Shown: piece by piece, positions 18,750-27,657 of the stretch
Layout: every line of letters begins with the position of its first letter
Position numbering within the stretch: the stretch's first letter is position 1
NCBI RefSeq assembly: GCF_012927125.1
Contig: NZ_JABBFZ010000018.1
Span: 1-64,000, forward strand
DNA from: Paraburkholderia antibiotica
GTDB lineage: Bacteria > Pseudomonadota > Gammaproteobacteria > Burkholderiales > Burkholderiaceae
Direction of reading: 5' to 3'
Length of the DNA: 64,000 nt
Notes under the pieces: model-generated
What the model saw: only the letters and a program-made list of their open reading frames with translations
What the model was told of the DNA's origin: nothing
The model's database searches: none
Translations under genes and position numbers: made by a program

Positions 18750-19492
18750 CACCCGGCTCCGTCATGCCCGTCGGCGACGGCCCACGGATCGGCGATCAGG
18801 CGCGGGCCGCCTGCATCGCGCGCGAGCACACGTGTTTTGCCCGCCGCCCATTCGACTAGCGCGACGCCGCCCGCGGGCGTTTCGAGTTGCGCGTCGATCC
18901 GCATGCCGAGACGCGCGGCGAGCGTTTGCAGCTGTTCGAGCAATGCGCGTGCGGGGTCCAACGCAAGCGGGGCTGGCGCGCGGATCAGCAGATCGAGATC
19001 GCTTGCTTCGTTGACGGTCGGCGCGCGGGTGGCGAGTTCGAAACCGGTGCTACCGGTAGGACCCCAAACGAAGTCCGCGAGCGGACCGCACGAATCGCGC
19101 TGCAACGAAGCGAGCGCAACGAAGGAGGGCAGCGCAATGCGTTCGTCCGCAGGCTGCATCTGGACCAACGCTTCCGGCGACACCACTTCGACGATCTCGC
19201 CGGCATGCGCCCACGTGCCGTAACGCTGCGCGCGTTCGGCACCGCGCAGGCCAATCGCGACGAAACCGTCGGCGGTCAGTGCGCGTCGCACCACCGCATA
19301 CGGGGCACGCTCGAACGCGTCGCGCACCCATGCGGGTTCACCGTCGAACGAACGCAGGCATCGTAGACGCAGCAGATCATGTGGCTGCCAGCGGGTATTG
19401 CTTGCTGGGGCCGTTGCCGCTGCGTTGGCAACCGACCCCTCCCGCGAAGCGCCACACGCAATCTCGAACGGCGCGGCCGCACACACCCGCAT
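18749..19492 (-). CDS. mdcG: Malonate decarboxylase holo-ACP synthase (phosphoribosyl-dephospho-CoA transferase)
   Basis: A 247-residue protein that matches MdcG, which attaches the 2'-(5''-triphosphoribosyl)-3'-dephospho-CoA prosthetic group to MdcC. Family-like segments include WQPHDLLRL near the start, GLRGAERAQR in the middle and SDLDLLIRAP, a nucleotidyltransferase-like acidic motif. The start at 19492 overlaps the mdcE stop as TGATG, matching the mdcG/mdcH junction; a GTG at 19507 is an alternative. The N-terminal ~35 residues before WQPHD are not typical of the family. Confidence 0.88.
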   Translation of the reverse strand: MRVCAAAPFEIACGASREGSVANAAATAPASNTRWQPHDLLRLRCLRSFDGEPAWVRDAFERAPYAVVRRALTADGFVAIGLRGAERAQRYGTWAHAGEIVEVVSPEALVQMQPADERIALPSFVALASLQRDSCGPLADFVWGPTGSTGFELATRAPTVNEASDLDLLIRAPAPLALDPARALLEQLQTLAARLGMRIDAQLETPAGGVALVEWAAGKTRVLARDAGGPRLIADPWAVADGHDGAG

Positions 19493-20337
19493 CACACCGC
19501 ATCCCACTGTTCAGCCAACCGCCGCCGCACCTCGATCGAGGCCGCCCGGTTCTGCCGTGCCGCATCCGATGTGAGCCGATGCGCCAACGTGCGATCTCCC
19601 GCGCGGGCGCTGCGAATCTGCTCGATCAGCACCGTACGCACGCGCTCGATCTGCGCGGCATCCGGCGCATCCGCATCGATGCCTTCGATCAGCTGATCGA
19701 GCAGCCCCAGCTTCGCAAACGACGTCATCGAATACGACATCGGCACGATCGTTTCGCCGAGCGCGTCGAGTGCTTCGACCGTGCGACGCGTGACGCGCGC
19801 GGCCGCTTCCTTGCCCATCGCATGGACCATCGTGCCGGGTGCGTCGAGCGCGACGATGCGGTTCGCCTGATAGCCGTGCGCGAGAAACGCCCCCGACATC
19901 GCCGGTCCGACGATCAGCGCGATCACCGGATGGCCCGCGTCGCGCGCGCTCGCATACGCATCGACGGCCGCCGCGCACGCGAGGTGAATGCCGAGCATTT
20001 CCTCGCGATAGCCATACGCCTGGCTCTTCACGTCGACGATCGCGACGATCGGGCGGCGCGCGCCATTCGCCGTGCGGGTATCGGCGTCGGCATCCGCCTC
20101 GATCGCTTCGCGCACCGCGCGCGCGAGTCGCCAGCCCTGTTCGAGCCCAACCACGTTGCTGGTCGCGCGCGGAAAACGGTTGTCCGGATCGGGCACCACC
20201 GTGATGAAGCGCGCGGTCTCGCCGCCGAGCGTCGCATCGCCGCTCCAGACCGGCGCCGCGTTCGATGCTGTGCCCGATGCCGCGCCCGCGAGTGCGTTGA
20301 ACCAAAGCACGCCGCGCGTGAGTGTCGTGTCGTTCAT
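19492..20337 (-). CDS. mdcE: Malonate decarboxylase carboxyltransferase gamma subunit
   Basis: A 281-residue crotonase-fold carboxyltransferase half, homologous to acetyl-CoA carboxylase alpha. With MdcD it decarboxylates malonyl-S-MdcC to acetyl-S-MdcC. The stretch IVAIVDVKSQAYGYREEMLGIH and the oxyanion-forming GPAMSGAFLAHG motif are characteristic. It begins in the mdcD stop codon (ATGA overlap) and its own stop overlaps mdcG, so the operon is tightly coupled. Confidence 0.92.
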   Translation of the reverse strand: MNDTTLTRGVLWFNALAGAASGTASNAAPVWSGDATLGGETARFITVVPDPDNRFPRATSNVVGLEQGWRLARAVREAIEADADADTRTANGARRPIVAIVDVKSQAYGYREEMLGIHLACAAAVDAYASARDAGHPVIALIVGPAMSGAFLAHGYQANRIVALDAPGTMVHAMGKEAAARVTRRTVEALDALGETIVPMSYSMTSFAKLGLLDQLIEGIDADAPDAAQIERVRTVLIEQIRSARAGDRTLAHRLTSDAARQNRAASIEVRRRLAEQWDAV

Positions 20338-21218
20338 GCCTGCTCCCTGTTCGCGGTGCCGTGGCTGTCCGGCTGATAAAGCGCGCGCATGCTTTGCGGC
20401 GTCACGCTCGCGGGATCGACCTGCGCGAGCCGCTGCAAGAACGTCTCGACCTGCTCGCTGCGATGCGCGGCCGGCACGCCCTGCGCGAACGCGGCCTGCA
20501 CGGCGGCGCGCACCGCGTCGCTGTCATCGTCGACGAGCCGGTCGGCGAGCGCGCTCGCAACCCGCTGCTCGCCGCCGATCAACTGCCACACACGGCGGCG
20601 ATCGCTCGCGTCGAGTTCGTCGATACCGGCTTCCTGTTCGATTACTTCGGGACCGTTCATGCCGAGCCGCCCCTGTTTCGTCACGACCAGGTATGAGCAC
20701 AGCGCGGCCGCGAGCGACATGCCGCCGAAGCAGCCGACCATCCCCGCGATCACGCCGACCACTGGCACATGGCGGCGCAGCGCGACGATCGCCGCCTGAA
20801 TCTCGGCGATCACCGCGAGCCCGAGGTTCGCTTCCTGCAGCCGCACGCCGCCGGTTTCGAACAGCACGACCGGGCGCACGCGCTTGCCGCGCTCGCAGTC
20901 GCGCAGCGCCATTTCGAGCGCCGCGGCGATCTTGCTGCCCGACACTTCGCCGATGCTGCCGCCCTGGAACGCGGATTCGATCGCGGCGACCACGGCCGGC
21001 TCGCCGTCGATCGTGCCGCGCGCGATCACGCAGCCGTCGTCGGCCTGGCAGACGATGCCCTGCAACGGCAGCCACGGCGACTCGATGCGATCGAACGGTC
21101 CGAGCAGTTCGCGAAAGCTGCCCGCGTCGAGCAGCGCACGGGCGCGCTCGCGCGCGGGCAGTTCGATGAAGCTGTCGCGCAGCAGCGGCGCGCGCTGAAT
21201 GCTGGCTGTCGTGCTCAT
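20334..21218 (-). CDS. mdcD: Malonate decarboxylase carboxyltransferase beta subunit
   Basis: A 294-residue partner of MdcE, homologous to acetyl-CoA carboxylase beta but without the zinc ribbon. Recognisable segments are SFIELPARERARALLDAGSF, the glycine-rich FQGGSIGEVSGSKIA region, and VGVIAGMVGCFGGMSLAA. It overlaps mdcC upstream and mdcE downstream by four bases each. The C-terminal region after QEAGIDELDASDRRRVW is variable, as in other MdcD proteins. Confidence 0.92.
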   Translation of the reverse strand: MSTTASIQRAPLLRDSFIELPARERARALLDAGSFRELLGPFDRIESPWLPLQGIVCQADDGCVIARGTIDGEPAVVAAIESAFQGGSIGEVSGSKIAAALEMALRDCERGKRVRPVVLFETGGVRLQEANLGLAVIAEIQAAIVALRRHVPVVGVIAGMVGCFGGMSLAAALCSYLVVTKQGRLGMNGPEVIEQEAGIDELDASDRRRVWQLIGGEQRVASALADRLVDDDSDAVRAAVQAAFAQGVPAAHRSEQVETFLQRLAQVDPASVTPQSMRALYQPDSHGTANREQA

Positions 21219-21547
21219 ACGTTGTCTCCTTCCTCGGCGGCTTCGACCGCTTCGGCGAGCCGCAACGCGACCACGCCGGGCGTCGCGCCGAAGTCGTTGA
21301 TTTCGATGGCGGCGGCGCCGTCGTAGCGGGTGAAGAAGCGGTCGAGCACGCTCTTCCAGATATGGCTGTAGCCGTCGACGCTGGTGCGCACGACCACGTG
21401 CGCGGTGAGGGGCGTGCTATCAGCGCCGCCCGCGCCGGCCGGGGCCGGCGAGAGCAGCACTTCGAGATCGCCCGAGCCGACCACGCCGACGTGCGCGCGG
21501 GTCGTGACGGCGCGTTGCGCCGGATAGTCGAAGGTCAGATGTTCCAT
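21215..21547 (-). CDS. mdcC: Malonate decarboxylase acyl-carrier protein (delta subunit)
   Basis: A 110-residue carrier protein. Ser25 in the VGSGDLEVL motif is the expected attachment site of the triphosphoribosyl-dephospho-CoA arm that carries acetyl and malonyl groups. Length is close to that of other MdcC proteins (~99-105). Its start lies within the end of mdcB (13-base overlap) and its stop overlaps mdcD. Confidence 0.92.
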   Translation of the reverse strand: MEHLTFDYPAQRAVTTRAHVGVVGSGDLEVLLSPAPAGAGGADSTPLTAHVVVRTSVDGYSHIWKSVLDRFFTRYDGAAAIEINDFGATPGVVALRLAEAVEAAEEGDNV

Positions 21548-22590
21548 GAGGCTTGGCTCCGGCCGGCGTCGCGAGGCGCCAGCATGTCGAGAAAGAGGGT
21601 GGCGGCGAGCAGATCGGCGGCGCCGCCGGGCGACGCGTTCAGCGTCAGCAGTTCGCGTTCGAGCGCGTCGAGCGCGACGCGGCCCGTGGGGGTCGAGCTG
21701 CCGCCCGCGTCGAGCACGCGTTGCGCGCCGTGTCGGCCCGCCTGCAAACCGGCGAGGCCTGCGCGATGCAGCAGGCAGGTGTCGTCGAGCGTGGTCATGA
21801 TGGCCAGCAGGGCGTCGACGCGCGCGGCGTTTTCGTCGATGCCGCGCGCGCGTGCCGCGTGCAGCGCCGGCAGGCCGATTTGCAGCGCGTGTGGGAAGCC
21901 GTCCTGTGCTTCGCGCCGCGCGCCGCCGACCTGATAGCGTTGCCGCGCGCGTTCGCCGTGGCTGTCCGACGGCGCGGCGAAGCGGTCGGGGAAGCCCGCG
22001 ATTTGTGCGGCCAGTGCGCAGACGCGCGCCGCATCGGGATAGATCGGATTGCCAGGTATCGGTGCGTGGGTGGGCGAACCCGTGGCCGAACTCGCGTCAG
22101 AATCCGCAGCCAAACTCGCGGACGTTGCTAGCGCGACGCCGGCAACCAGTAAACCGACGATCCAGATCGCGCCGCGATGCGCATTGCTGCCGCCGGTCGC
22201 GCGCAGCATCTGCTGTTCGCCGGCGCGGCCGATTTGCGCGAGCTCGGTGCGCAGCAGCGCCGAGGGTTCGCCACGACGGCGCGCGGCGCGCGCCAGCGCC
22301 GCGAAGGTCGGCTCCAGCGCGTGCGCGGAGCGCAACATGAGCGCGAGATCGAGGTCGCGATGCGCGCCGCTGCCGCGCCGGTCGACCAGCGCGGGCTTCG
22401 GCGTAAGTTCGGCTTCGTCGATCAGCGCGGTGATCGCGTAGCGCGCGAGTCGCGCATCGGAAAAGAGCGGGGCGGACAGCAGCGCATCGGCACGCGGCAC
22501 GGTGCCGACTTCACCACGCGCATCGAGCGCATCGATTGCGTCGGTCGACGCCGGCGGTTCGAGCAGGGCGGCAGCGAGCGCCATCGTCAC
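21535..22590 (-). CDS. mdcB: Triphosphoribosyl-dephospho-CoA synthase
   Basis: A protein of about 351 residues of the CitG/MdcB family that builds the prosthetic-group precursor from ATP and dephospho-CoA. The family motif AELTPKPALVDRRGSGAHRDLDL lies near residue 60, followed by GRAGEQQMLRATGGSNAHRGAIWIVGLL. The GTG at 22590 overlaps the mdcA stop as GTGA, like other junctions here; an ATG at 22584 is equally possible. An Ala/Ser-rich insert (about residues 155-185) makes it longer than most homologues. Confidence 0.9.
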   Translation of the reverse strand: MTMALAAALLEPPASTDAIDALDARGEVGTVPRADALLSAPLFSDARLARYAITALIDEAELTPKPALVDRRGSGAHRDLDLALMLRSAHALEPTFAALARAARRRGEPSALLRTELAQIGRAGEQQMLRATGGSNAHRGAIWIVGLLVAGVALATSASLAADSDASSATGSPTHAPIPGNPIYPDAARVCALAAQIAGFPDRFAAPSDSHGERARQRYQVGGARREAQDGFPHALQIGLPALHAARARGIDENAARVDALLAIMTTLDDTCLLHRAGLAGLQAGRHGAQRVLDAGGSSTPTGRVALDALERELLTLNASPGGAADLLAATLFLDMLAPRDAGRSQASWNI

Positions 22591-24257
22591 CAGCTCCGGA
22601 AGCGCGCGGGCGGCGCGTACAGTCCGCCCGACGACGTGACCAGATCGTCGATGCTGCGCGCCGCGAGCAGCGAGCGCTTCGCTTCGCCGCGCCGGATGCC
22701 GAGGTCTTCCGGATACGCGACGATGCCGCGCCGGCGCAACTCGGCGGTCTTCTCCGGCTTCGCGCGCAAGCCGATCGGCGTGACGCCGGCCACCGCCGCG
22801 AGTGCCGCGCGCCGTTCGTCGATGCCCTCGGCCTTGTGCAGATGCGCGATGCCTTCTTCGGTGACCACGTGGCTGACGTCGTCGCCGTAGATCATCACCG
22901 GTGCAATCGGCATGCCGCTTTTCGCGCCGACCGCGACCGCGTCGAGTTCATCGACGAAGGTCGGCTCGCCGCCTTTCTTGTACGTCTCGGCCAGTTGCAC
23001 GACCAGCTTCTGACCGCGCGCGACCGGCCCGTCGCCTTTCAGCAGTTTCAGCCACGCCTCGCTCGAATGACGCCGGCCGCGCGGATCGTGGCCCATGTTC
23101 GGCGCGCCGCCGAAACCGGCCAGCCGCCCGCGCGTGACCGTCGACGAATTCGCGTCCGCGTCGATCTGTAGCGTCGAGCCGATAAACAGATCGACGCCGT
23201 ATTGCCCCGCGAGCTGACACAGCACGCGGTTCGAGCGCAGGCTGCCGTCGTTGCCGGTGAAAAACACGTCGGGCCGCGCCTCGATATACGCCTCCATGCC
23301 GACCTCGCTGCCGAAGCAGTGGATGCTGTCGACCCAACCCGATTCGATCGCGGGGATCATCGTCGGGTGCGGATTGAGCGTCCAGTTGCGGCAGATCTTG
23401 CCCTTGAGGCCGAGCGCTTCGCCGTAGGTGGGCAGCAGCAGTTCGATCGCCGCGGTATCGAAGCCGATGCCGTGATTGAGCGACGTGACGCCATACGGCT
23501 CGTAAATGCCGCGAATCACCATCATCGCGGTCAGCACCTGCAGGTCGCCGATATGGCGCGGGTCGCGTGTGAACAATGGCTCGACCGCGAACGGCCGGTC
23601 CGCCTGCACGACCACGTCGACCCACGAGCCGGGAATGTCGACGCGCGGCAGTTCGTCGACGATCTCGTTGACCTGCACGATCACGATGCCGTGACGGAAC
23701 GCGGCGGCCTCGGCAATGGTCGGCGTGTCTTCGGTGTTCGGGCCGGTGTACAGATTGCCGTGGCGGTCGGCCTTTTCCGCGCAGAGCAGCGCGACGTGCG
23801 GGCTCAGATCGACGAACATCCGCGCGTACAGCTCGACGTATGTGTAAATTGCGCCGATTTCGAGCTGGCCGTCTTCGAGCAGTTGCGCGACGCGCAGGCT
23901 CTGCGGACCGGCGAACGAGAAATCGACCTTGTGCGCGATGCCGCGTTCGAACAGCGTCAGATGTTCAGGACGACTGATGCTCGAAATCAGCAGGTGCACG
24001 TCGTGCAGCTTGCCGGGGTCGACCTTCGCGAGCGAGCGCGACAGGAAGTCGGCCTGCTTCTGGTTGTCGCCTTCGAGCGCGACGCGCTCGCCGGGGCGAA
24101 TCAGCGTTTCGAGCGCCTCGACGATGCGGTGCGCGGGCAGCACGCCGTCTTCGAGCCACGGGGCGATCGCGGCGAGACGGCGGTTCTTTTCGTCGCGACG
24201 GGTCGTCCACGAACGGGCGGCGGACAACGGCGCAGCGGCTTCGGCGGAATGGTTCAT
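22587..24257 (-). CDS. mdcA: Malonate decarboxylase alpha subunit (acetyl-S-ACP:malonate ACP transferase)
   Basis: A 556-residue CoA-transferase-fold subunit that swaps malonate for acetate on the carrier protein. It begins with SWTTRRDEKNRRLAAIAP and contains IYGDDVSHVVTEEGIAHLH near the C-terminus, both characteristic of MdcA. ATG at 24257 lies four bases after the mdcR stop; an earlier ATG would overlap mdcR by about 60 bases. First structural gene of the operon, probably cotranscribed with mdcR. Confidence 0.93.
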   Translation of the reverse strand: MNHSAEAAAPLSAARSWTTRRDEKNRRLAAIAPWLEDGVLPAHRIVEALETLIRPGERVALEGDNQKQADFLSRSLAKVDPGKLHDVHLLISSISRPEHLTLFERGIAHKVDFSFAGPQSLRVAQLLEDGQLEIGAIYTYVELYARMFVDLSPHVALLCAEKADRHGNLYTGPNTEDTPTIAEAAAFRHGIVIVQVNEIVDELPRVDIPGSWVDVVVQADRPFAVEPLFTRDPRHIGDLQVLTAMMVIRGIYEPYGVTSLNHGIGFDTAAIELLLPTYGEALGLKGKICRNWTLNPHPTMIPAIESGWVDSIHCFGSEVGMEAYIEARPDVFFTGNDGSLRSNRVLCQLAGQYGVDLFIGSTLQIDADANSSTVTRGRLAGFGGAPNMGHDPRGRRHSSEAWLKLLKGDGPVARGQKLVVQLAETYKKGGEPTFVDELDAVAVGAKSGMPIAPVMIYGDDVSHVVTEEGIAHLHKAEGIDERRAALAAVAGVTPIGLRAKPEKTAELRRRGIVAYPEDLGIRRGEAKRSLLAARSIDDLVTSSGGLYAPPARFRSW

Positions 24258-24261
24258 CGGC

Positions 24262-25038
24262 TCAATCGGCTCCGGTGGTGGCGCGCGGGCGTCGGCCGCG
24301 CGACTTCGGTTGATGCGCAAGCGCGGCTTCGTCGCGCGCGCGTTCGGTCAGAAAACGATGTAGCAGCTCGCCGGTGCCGAGCAGATGCGCGACCACGAGC
24401 GACTGCGCGGTCGCGATGTCGCGACGCTGCACCGCGTCGAGCAGCGCCGCATGCTCCTGGTCGGATTCGCCCTTGTACGACGGCAGGCCGAACTTCAGCC
24501 GCAGATAGCGTTCGCCGCGCCGATGCAGTAGCCCGATCATGTCCTCGAGTTGCGGGCGGCCGGCGGGCGCATACAGGCTCATATGAAACGCGGCGTTGCG
24601 CGCGACGTAGCGCGACGGGTCGGCTTCGCGTTCGGCGGCATCGCACAGCAGCGCGGCTTCGCTCAGGGTCGCGGCGGTGTGATTGGGGATCGCAAGAGCC
24701 AGCGCGAGGCTTTCGAGTGCCGAGCGGATCTCGTAGATTTCGCGCGCTTCGTCGGCGGACAGTGGGGCGACGGTGGCGCCCTTGTGCACGGCAGCGCGCG
24801 CCCAGCCCTCGCTTTCGAGCTGGCGCAGCGCTTCGCGCACGGGAATTGCACTCACGGAGAAATGCCGCGCGATCGCGTCCTGTCGCAACGGCGCGCCAGG
24901 CGCGAGCGTGCCGTCGACGATCGCCGCGCGCAGCGCCTCCGCGATCACGTGCGAGGTGCTCTCGCGTGGCGCCGCGGCGGGCAGAAGCGGGGCGCGTGCC
25001 GGCGCTTCCAGGGGAAAACCTTCAGTTGCGTCGCTCAT
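24262..25038 (-). CDS. mdcR: GntR/FCD-family regulator of the malonate operon
   Basis: A 258-residue GntR-family protein of the FadR/FCD subgroup. An N-terminal winged helix (residues ~30-95, with LRQDAIARHFSVSAIPVREALRQLE) precedes an FCD ligand domain. It is the first gene of the minus-strand unit and sits directly before mdcA. In other bacteria the malonate operon regulator is LysR (MdcR) or GntR (MatR); here a GntR protein holds the position. ATG at 25038 is chosen; an upstream in-frame start would add 66 unrelated residues. Confidence 0.87.
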   Translation of the reverse strand: MSDATEGFPLEAPARAPLLPAAAPRESTSHVIAEALRAAIVDGTLAPGAPLRQDAIARHFSVSAIPVREALRQLESEGWARAAVHKGATVAPLSADEAREIYEIRSALESLALALAIPNHTAATLSEAALLCDAAEREADPSRYVARNAAFHMSLYAPAGRPQLEDMIGLLHRRGERYLRLKFGLPSYKGESDQEHAALLDAVQRRDIATAQSLVVAHLLGTGELLHRFLTERARDEAALAHQPKSRGRRPRATTGAD

Positions 25039-25048
25039 GATTTCAAAT

Positions 25049-25060
25049 ATTGTATATAAA
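25049..25060. promoter_or_regulatory. Candidate GntR operator near the mdcR start
   Basis: The AT-rich imperfect palindrome TTGTATATAA lies 12-20 bases upstream of the mdcR start codon, in an otherwise GC-rich interval between mdcR and the divergent MFS gene. FadR/FCD-type regulators often bind TTGTATACAA-like sites, so this is a plausible autoregulatory operator. It rests on one imperfect site. Confidence 0.45.
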
Positions 25061-25296
25061 AAGACGCGTTTTACAGCGCGGGCAAACCCGCAAACCTGGT
25101 CGGGAAGCCCTTGCACGAACGTCGCAACCGGCGCCGCGATGCGCTGGAATCTGCTGCATGGAGATTGCTGGAAAGATTGCCTGAGCGCGCTCGCGGTCGT
25201 CCTCATCGTCAGTTGTACGAGGGCGTTGCCGATCATTCAACCTGCGCGCGCCTGTCGTTTTCGTTACGTTCGCCCACTGTAGGCTGGAGGAGCATG

Positions 25297-26595
25297 ATGA
25301 ATACATTGACCGACCGCAATGCGGTCGCCCGGCGGCGCACGCCGCTCAACCGTTCGCAGATCGCCGGGTTCTGGGGCGCGTGGGCCGGCTGGACGCTCGA
25401 CGGCATGGACTCGTTCATCTACGCGCTGGTGCTCACGCCCGCGCTGACCGAGCTGCTGCCGCGCTCCGGCTTCGCGGCGACGCCGTCGAACGTCGGGCTC
25501 GCGGGCTCGATCCTGTTCGCGCTGTTCCTGGTCGGCTGGGGGCTGTCGTTCATCTGGGGGCCGCTCGCGGATCGCTTCGGCCGTACCAAGGTGCTCGCGG
25601 CGACGATCTTCACGTTCGCGATTTTCACGGGGCTCGCCGCGACCTCGACCAATGTGTGGCAGCTTGGTATCTATCGCTTCATTGCCGGTGTGGGCATCGG
25701 CGGCGAGTGGGCGTTGGCGGGTACCTATGTGGCCGAGGCGTGGCCGGAGGATCGTCGCAAGATGGGGGCCGGTTATCTGCAAACCGGCTACTACGCGGGC
25801 TTCTTTCTCGCGGCCGCGCTCAACTACACGATCGGCGTGCACTTCGGCTGGCGCGCGATGTTCCTGACCGGCGCGGTGCCGGTCGTCGTCGCGATTCTGA
25901 TTCTGCTGCGCGTGAAGGAGCCGGAGAAGTGGCAGAAAGCCGACGCGAAGACGGTGCGCGTGAAGCCGCTGCGCGAAATTCTTGGGGCCGCCTACCGGCG
26001 TCGCACATGGGTCGCGTGCATTCTGCTGACGATCGCGATCATCGGTTTGTGGGCGGGCGCGGTGTATGAGCCGTCCGCGGTGATCCAGCTCGCGACGCGC
26101 GCCGGCATGTCGAAGAGCGACTCGATCCGCACCGCGTCGCTCGCCACCGGCTTGCTGTCGATCGGCACGATCCTCGGTTGTCTCGCGCTGCCGCCGATGG
26201 CCGAGCGAATCGGCCGCAAGAAGACACTGGCGGTGTATTTCGTCGGGATGGCGATCTCGATCGCGGCGAGCTTCGGCTGGGCGTTCTATTTGCCGAACGG
26301 ACTCGCGCCGTTTATCGCGTGGCTCTTCGTGCTCGGCTTCTTCGGCGGCAATTTCGCGCTGTTCAGCCTGTGGCTGCCCGAACAGTTCGAGACCCGTGTG
26401 CGCGCGACGGCGTTTGCGTTCTGCACGTCGTTCGGGCGTTTCGTCGGTGCGGGCGTGAACTTCCTGCTCGGCGCGGCGGTGCTGCATATGCAGACGCTCG
26501 GGGTGCCGGTCGCGCTGACCGCGCTCGCGTTCGTGCTCGGCCTGTTCGTGATTCCGTTCGCGCCGGAGACGAAGGGCGAGACGTTGCCGCAGTGA
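25297..26595 (+). CDS. MFS transporter, candidate malonate importer
   Basis: A 432-residue, 12-helix major facilitator of the AAHS/SHS-like group, with GPLADRFGRTKVLA between helices 2 and 3 and the RFIAGVGIGGEWALAG motif in helix 4. It is transcribed away from the mdc operon from a shared control region. Typical mdc operons carry MdcLM or MadLM malonate carriers, which are missing here, so this carrier is the natural candidate for malonate uptake. Two tandem ATGs exist; GGAGG at 25286-25290 is better spaced for 25297 than for 25294. Confidence 0.85.
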   Translation: MNTLTDRNAVARRRTPLNRSQIAGFWGAWAGWTLDGMDSFIYALVLTPALTELLPRSGFAATPSNVGLAGSILFALFLVGWGLSFIWGPLADRFGRTKVLAATIFTFAIFTGLAATSTNVWQLGIYRFIAGVGIGGEWALAGTYVAEAWPEDRRKMGAGYLQTGYYAGFFLAAALNYTIGVHFGWRAMFLTGAVPVVVAILILLRVKEPEKWQKADAKTVRVKPLREILGAAYRRRTWVACILLTIAIIGLWAGAVYEPSAVIQLATRAGMSKSDSIRTASLATGLLSIGTILGCLALPPMAERIGRKKTLAVYFVGMAISIAASFGWAFYLPNGLAPFIAWLFVLGFFGGNFALFSLWLPEQFETRVRATAFAFCTSFGRFVGAGVNFLLGAAVLHMQTLGVPVALTALAFVLGLFVIPFAPETKGETLPQ

Positions 26596-26622
26596 GAAAG
26601 ACGGCGTGGGACGGGCGGCGCG

Positions 26623-27555
26623 CTACTTCGCGTGACTGCGTGCCCGTCCGCCCGGATGCAGCAGCGACAGCAGCGGCCAGCCGAGGTTGACGCCGAGACT
26701 CGCGGCGACGATCAGTACCATGCCCGCGAGTTGCGGCAACGACAGCGCGCGGCTGTACACGAGCGCATCGACGACGATCGCGGTCAGCGGATAGACGAAC
26801 AGCAGCACCGCGATCACCGGCGTGGTGAGCTTCGGCAGCGCGCCGTAAATCAGCACATACGACAGCCCGGTATGCAGCACGCCCATGCCGATCAGCCAGA
26901 ACCATTGCATCGGGCCGATGTGCGTGAGCGTCAATGAGCCGACCAGCGGCGCGATCAGCGGCAGACACACCACGCCGACCGCGCATTGCGCGAGCGTCAG
27001 CAGATGCGGGCGCAATTCGCCGAGGCTCTTGGCGATCAGCGTGACACTCGCATACAGCAGCGAGCCGAACAGCGCTTCGCCGAGGCCGATCAGATAGCTG
27101 CTGTGGCCGTGCAACGTATCGGTAGTGATCACGCCCGACGCCAGCACGAGTCCGACGAATGCCGTTGCGATCCAGCCGAGCCGGTCCGCGCCGAGTCGCT
27201 CATTGAACAACGCCGCGCCGATCAGCACGACCCAGAACGGTTGCACATGAAACACGACGGTCGCGACCGCGATGCTGGTGCGATGAATCGCGTCGAAAAA
27301 GCCGACCCATTGCGTGACCATCAGGACACCTGAAATCAGCGCGAGCGTAACCGTGCGGCGCGTGAACTGATCGCGCGTGAAAAAGCCCTTCCACACGCAA
27401 TACGCGGCCAGCGACAGAAAGCCGAACAGGCAGCGGAAAAACACCAGCGTCAGCACATCGAGCCGCGCTTCCTCGACGAACACGCCGATCGTGCCCATCA
27501 GCAGCCCGCCGCTCGCCAGCGTGATGGCGCCTTGTTGACGTGAGGTGAGGGACAT
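26623..27555 (-). CDS. EamA/DMT-family transporter
   Basis: A protein of about 310 residues with ten predicted membrane helices arranged as two EamA repeats (first helix GAITLASGGLLMGTIGVFV; second repeat around YLIGLGEALFGSLLYAS). Drug/metabolite transporters of this type export amino acids or other small metabolites. The ATG at 27555 is preceded by a suitably spaced GGAG; another ATG at 27570 lacks one. It is divergent from a LysR gene 102 bases away that probably regulates it. Confidence 0.85.
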   Translation of the reverse strand: MSLTSRQQGAITLASGGLLMGTIGVFVEEARLDVLTLVFFRCLFGFLSLAAYCVWKGFFTRDQFTRRTVTLALISGVLMVTQWVGFFDAIHRTSIAVATVVFHVQPFWVVLIGAALFNERLGADRLGWIATAFVGLVLASGVITTDTLHGHSSYLIGLGEALFGSLLYASVTLIAKSLGELRPHLLTLAQCAVGVVCLPLIAPLVGSLTLTHIGPMQWFWLIGMGVLHTGLSYVLIYGALPKLTTPVIAVLLFVYPLTAIVVDALVYSRALSLPQLAGMVLIVAASLGVNLGWPLLSLLHPGGRARSHAK

Positions 27556-27657
27556 GCGGGACGGCTCCATTGAATGATGCCTGCGAGTATCGCGCGGCTT
27601 GCGGGCCGATCACAAACGAATTAAATTGAGCAATTCCATAAGCTTGATTGATAAATC

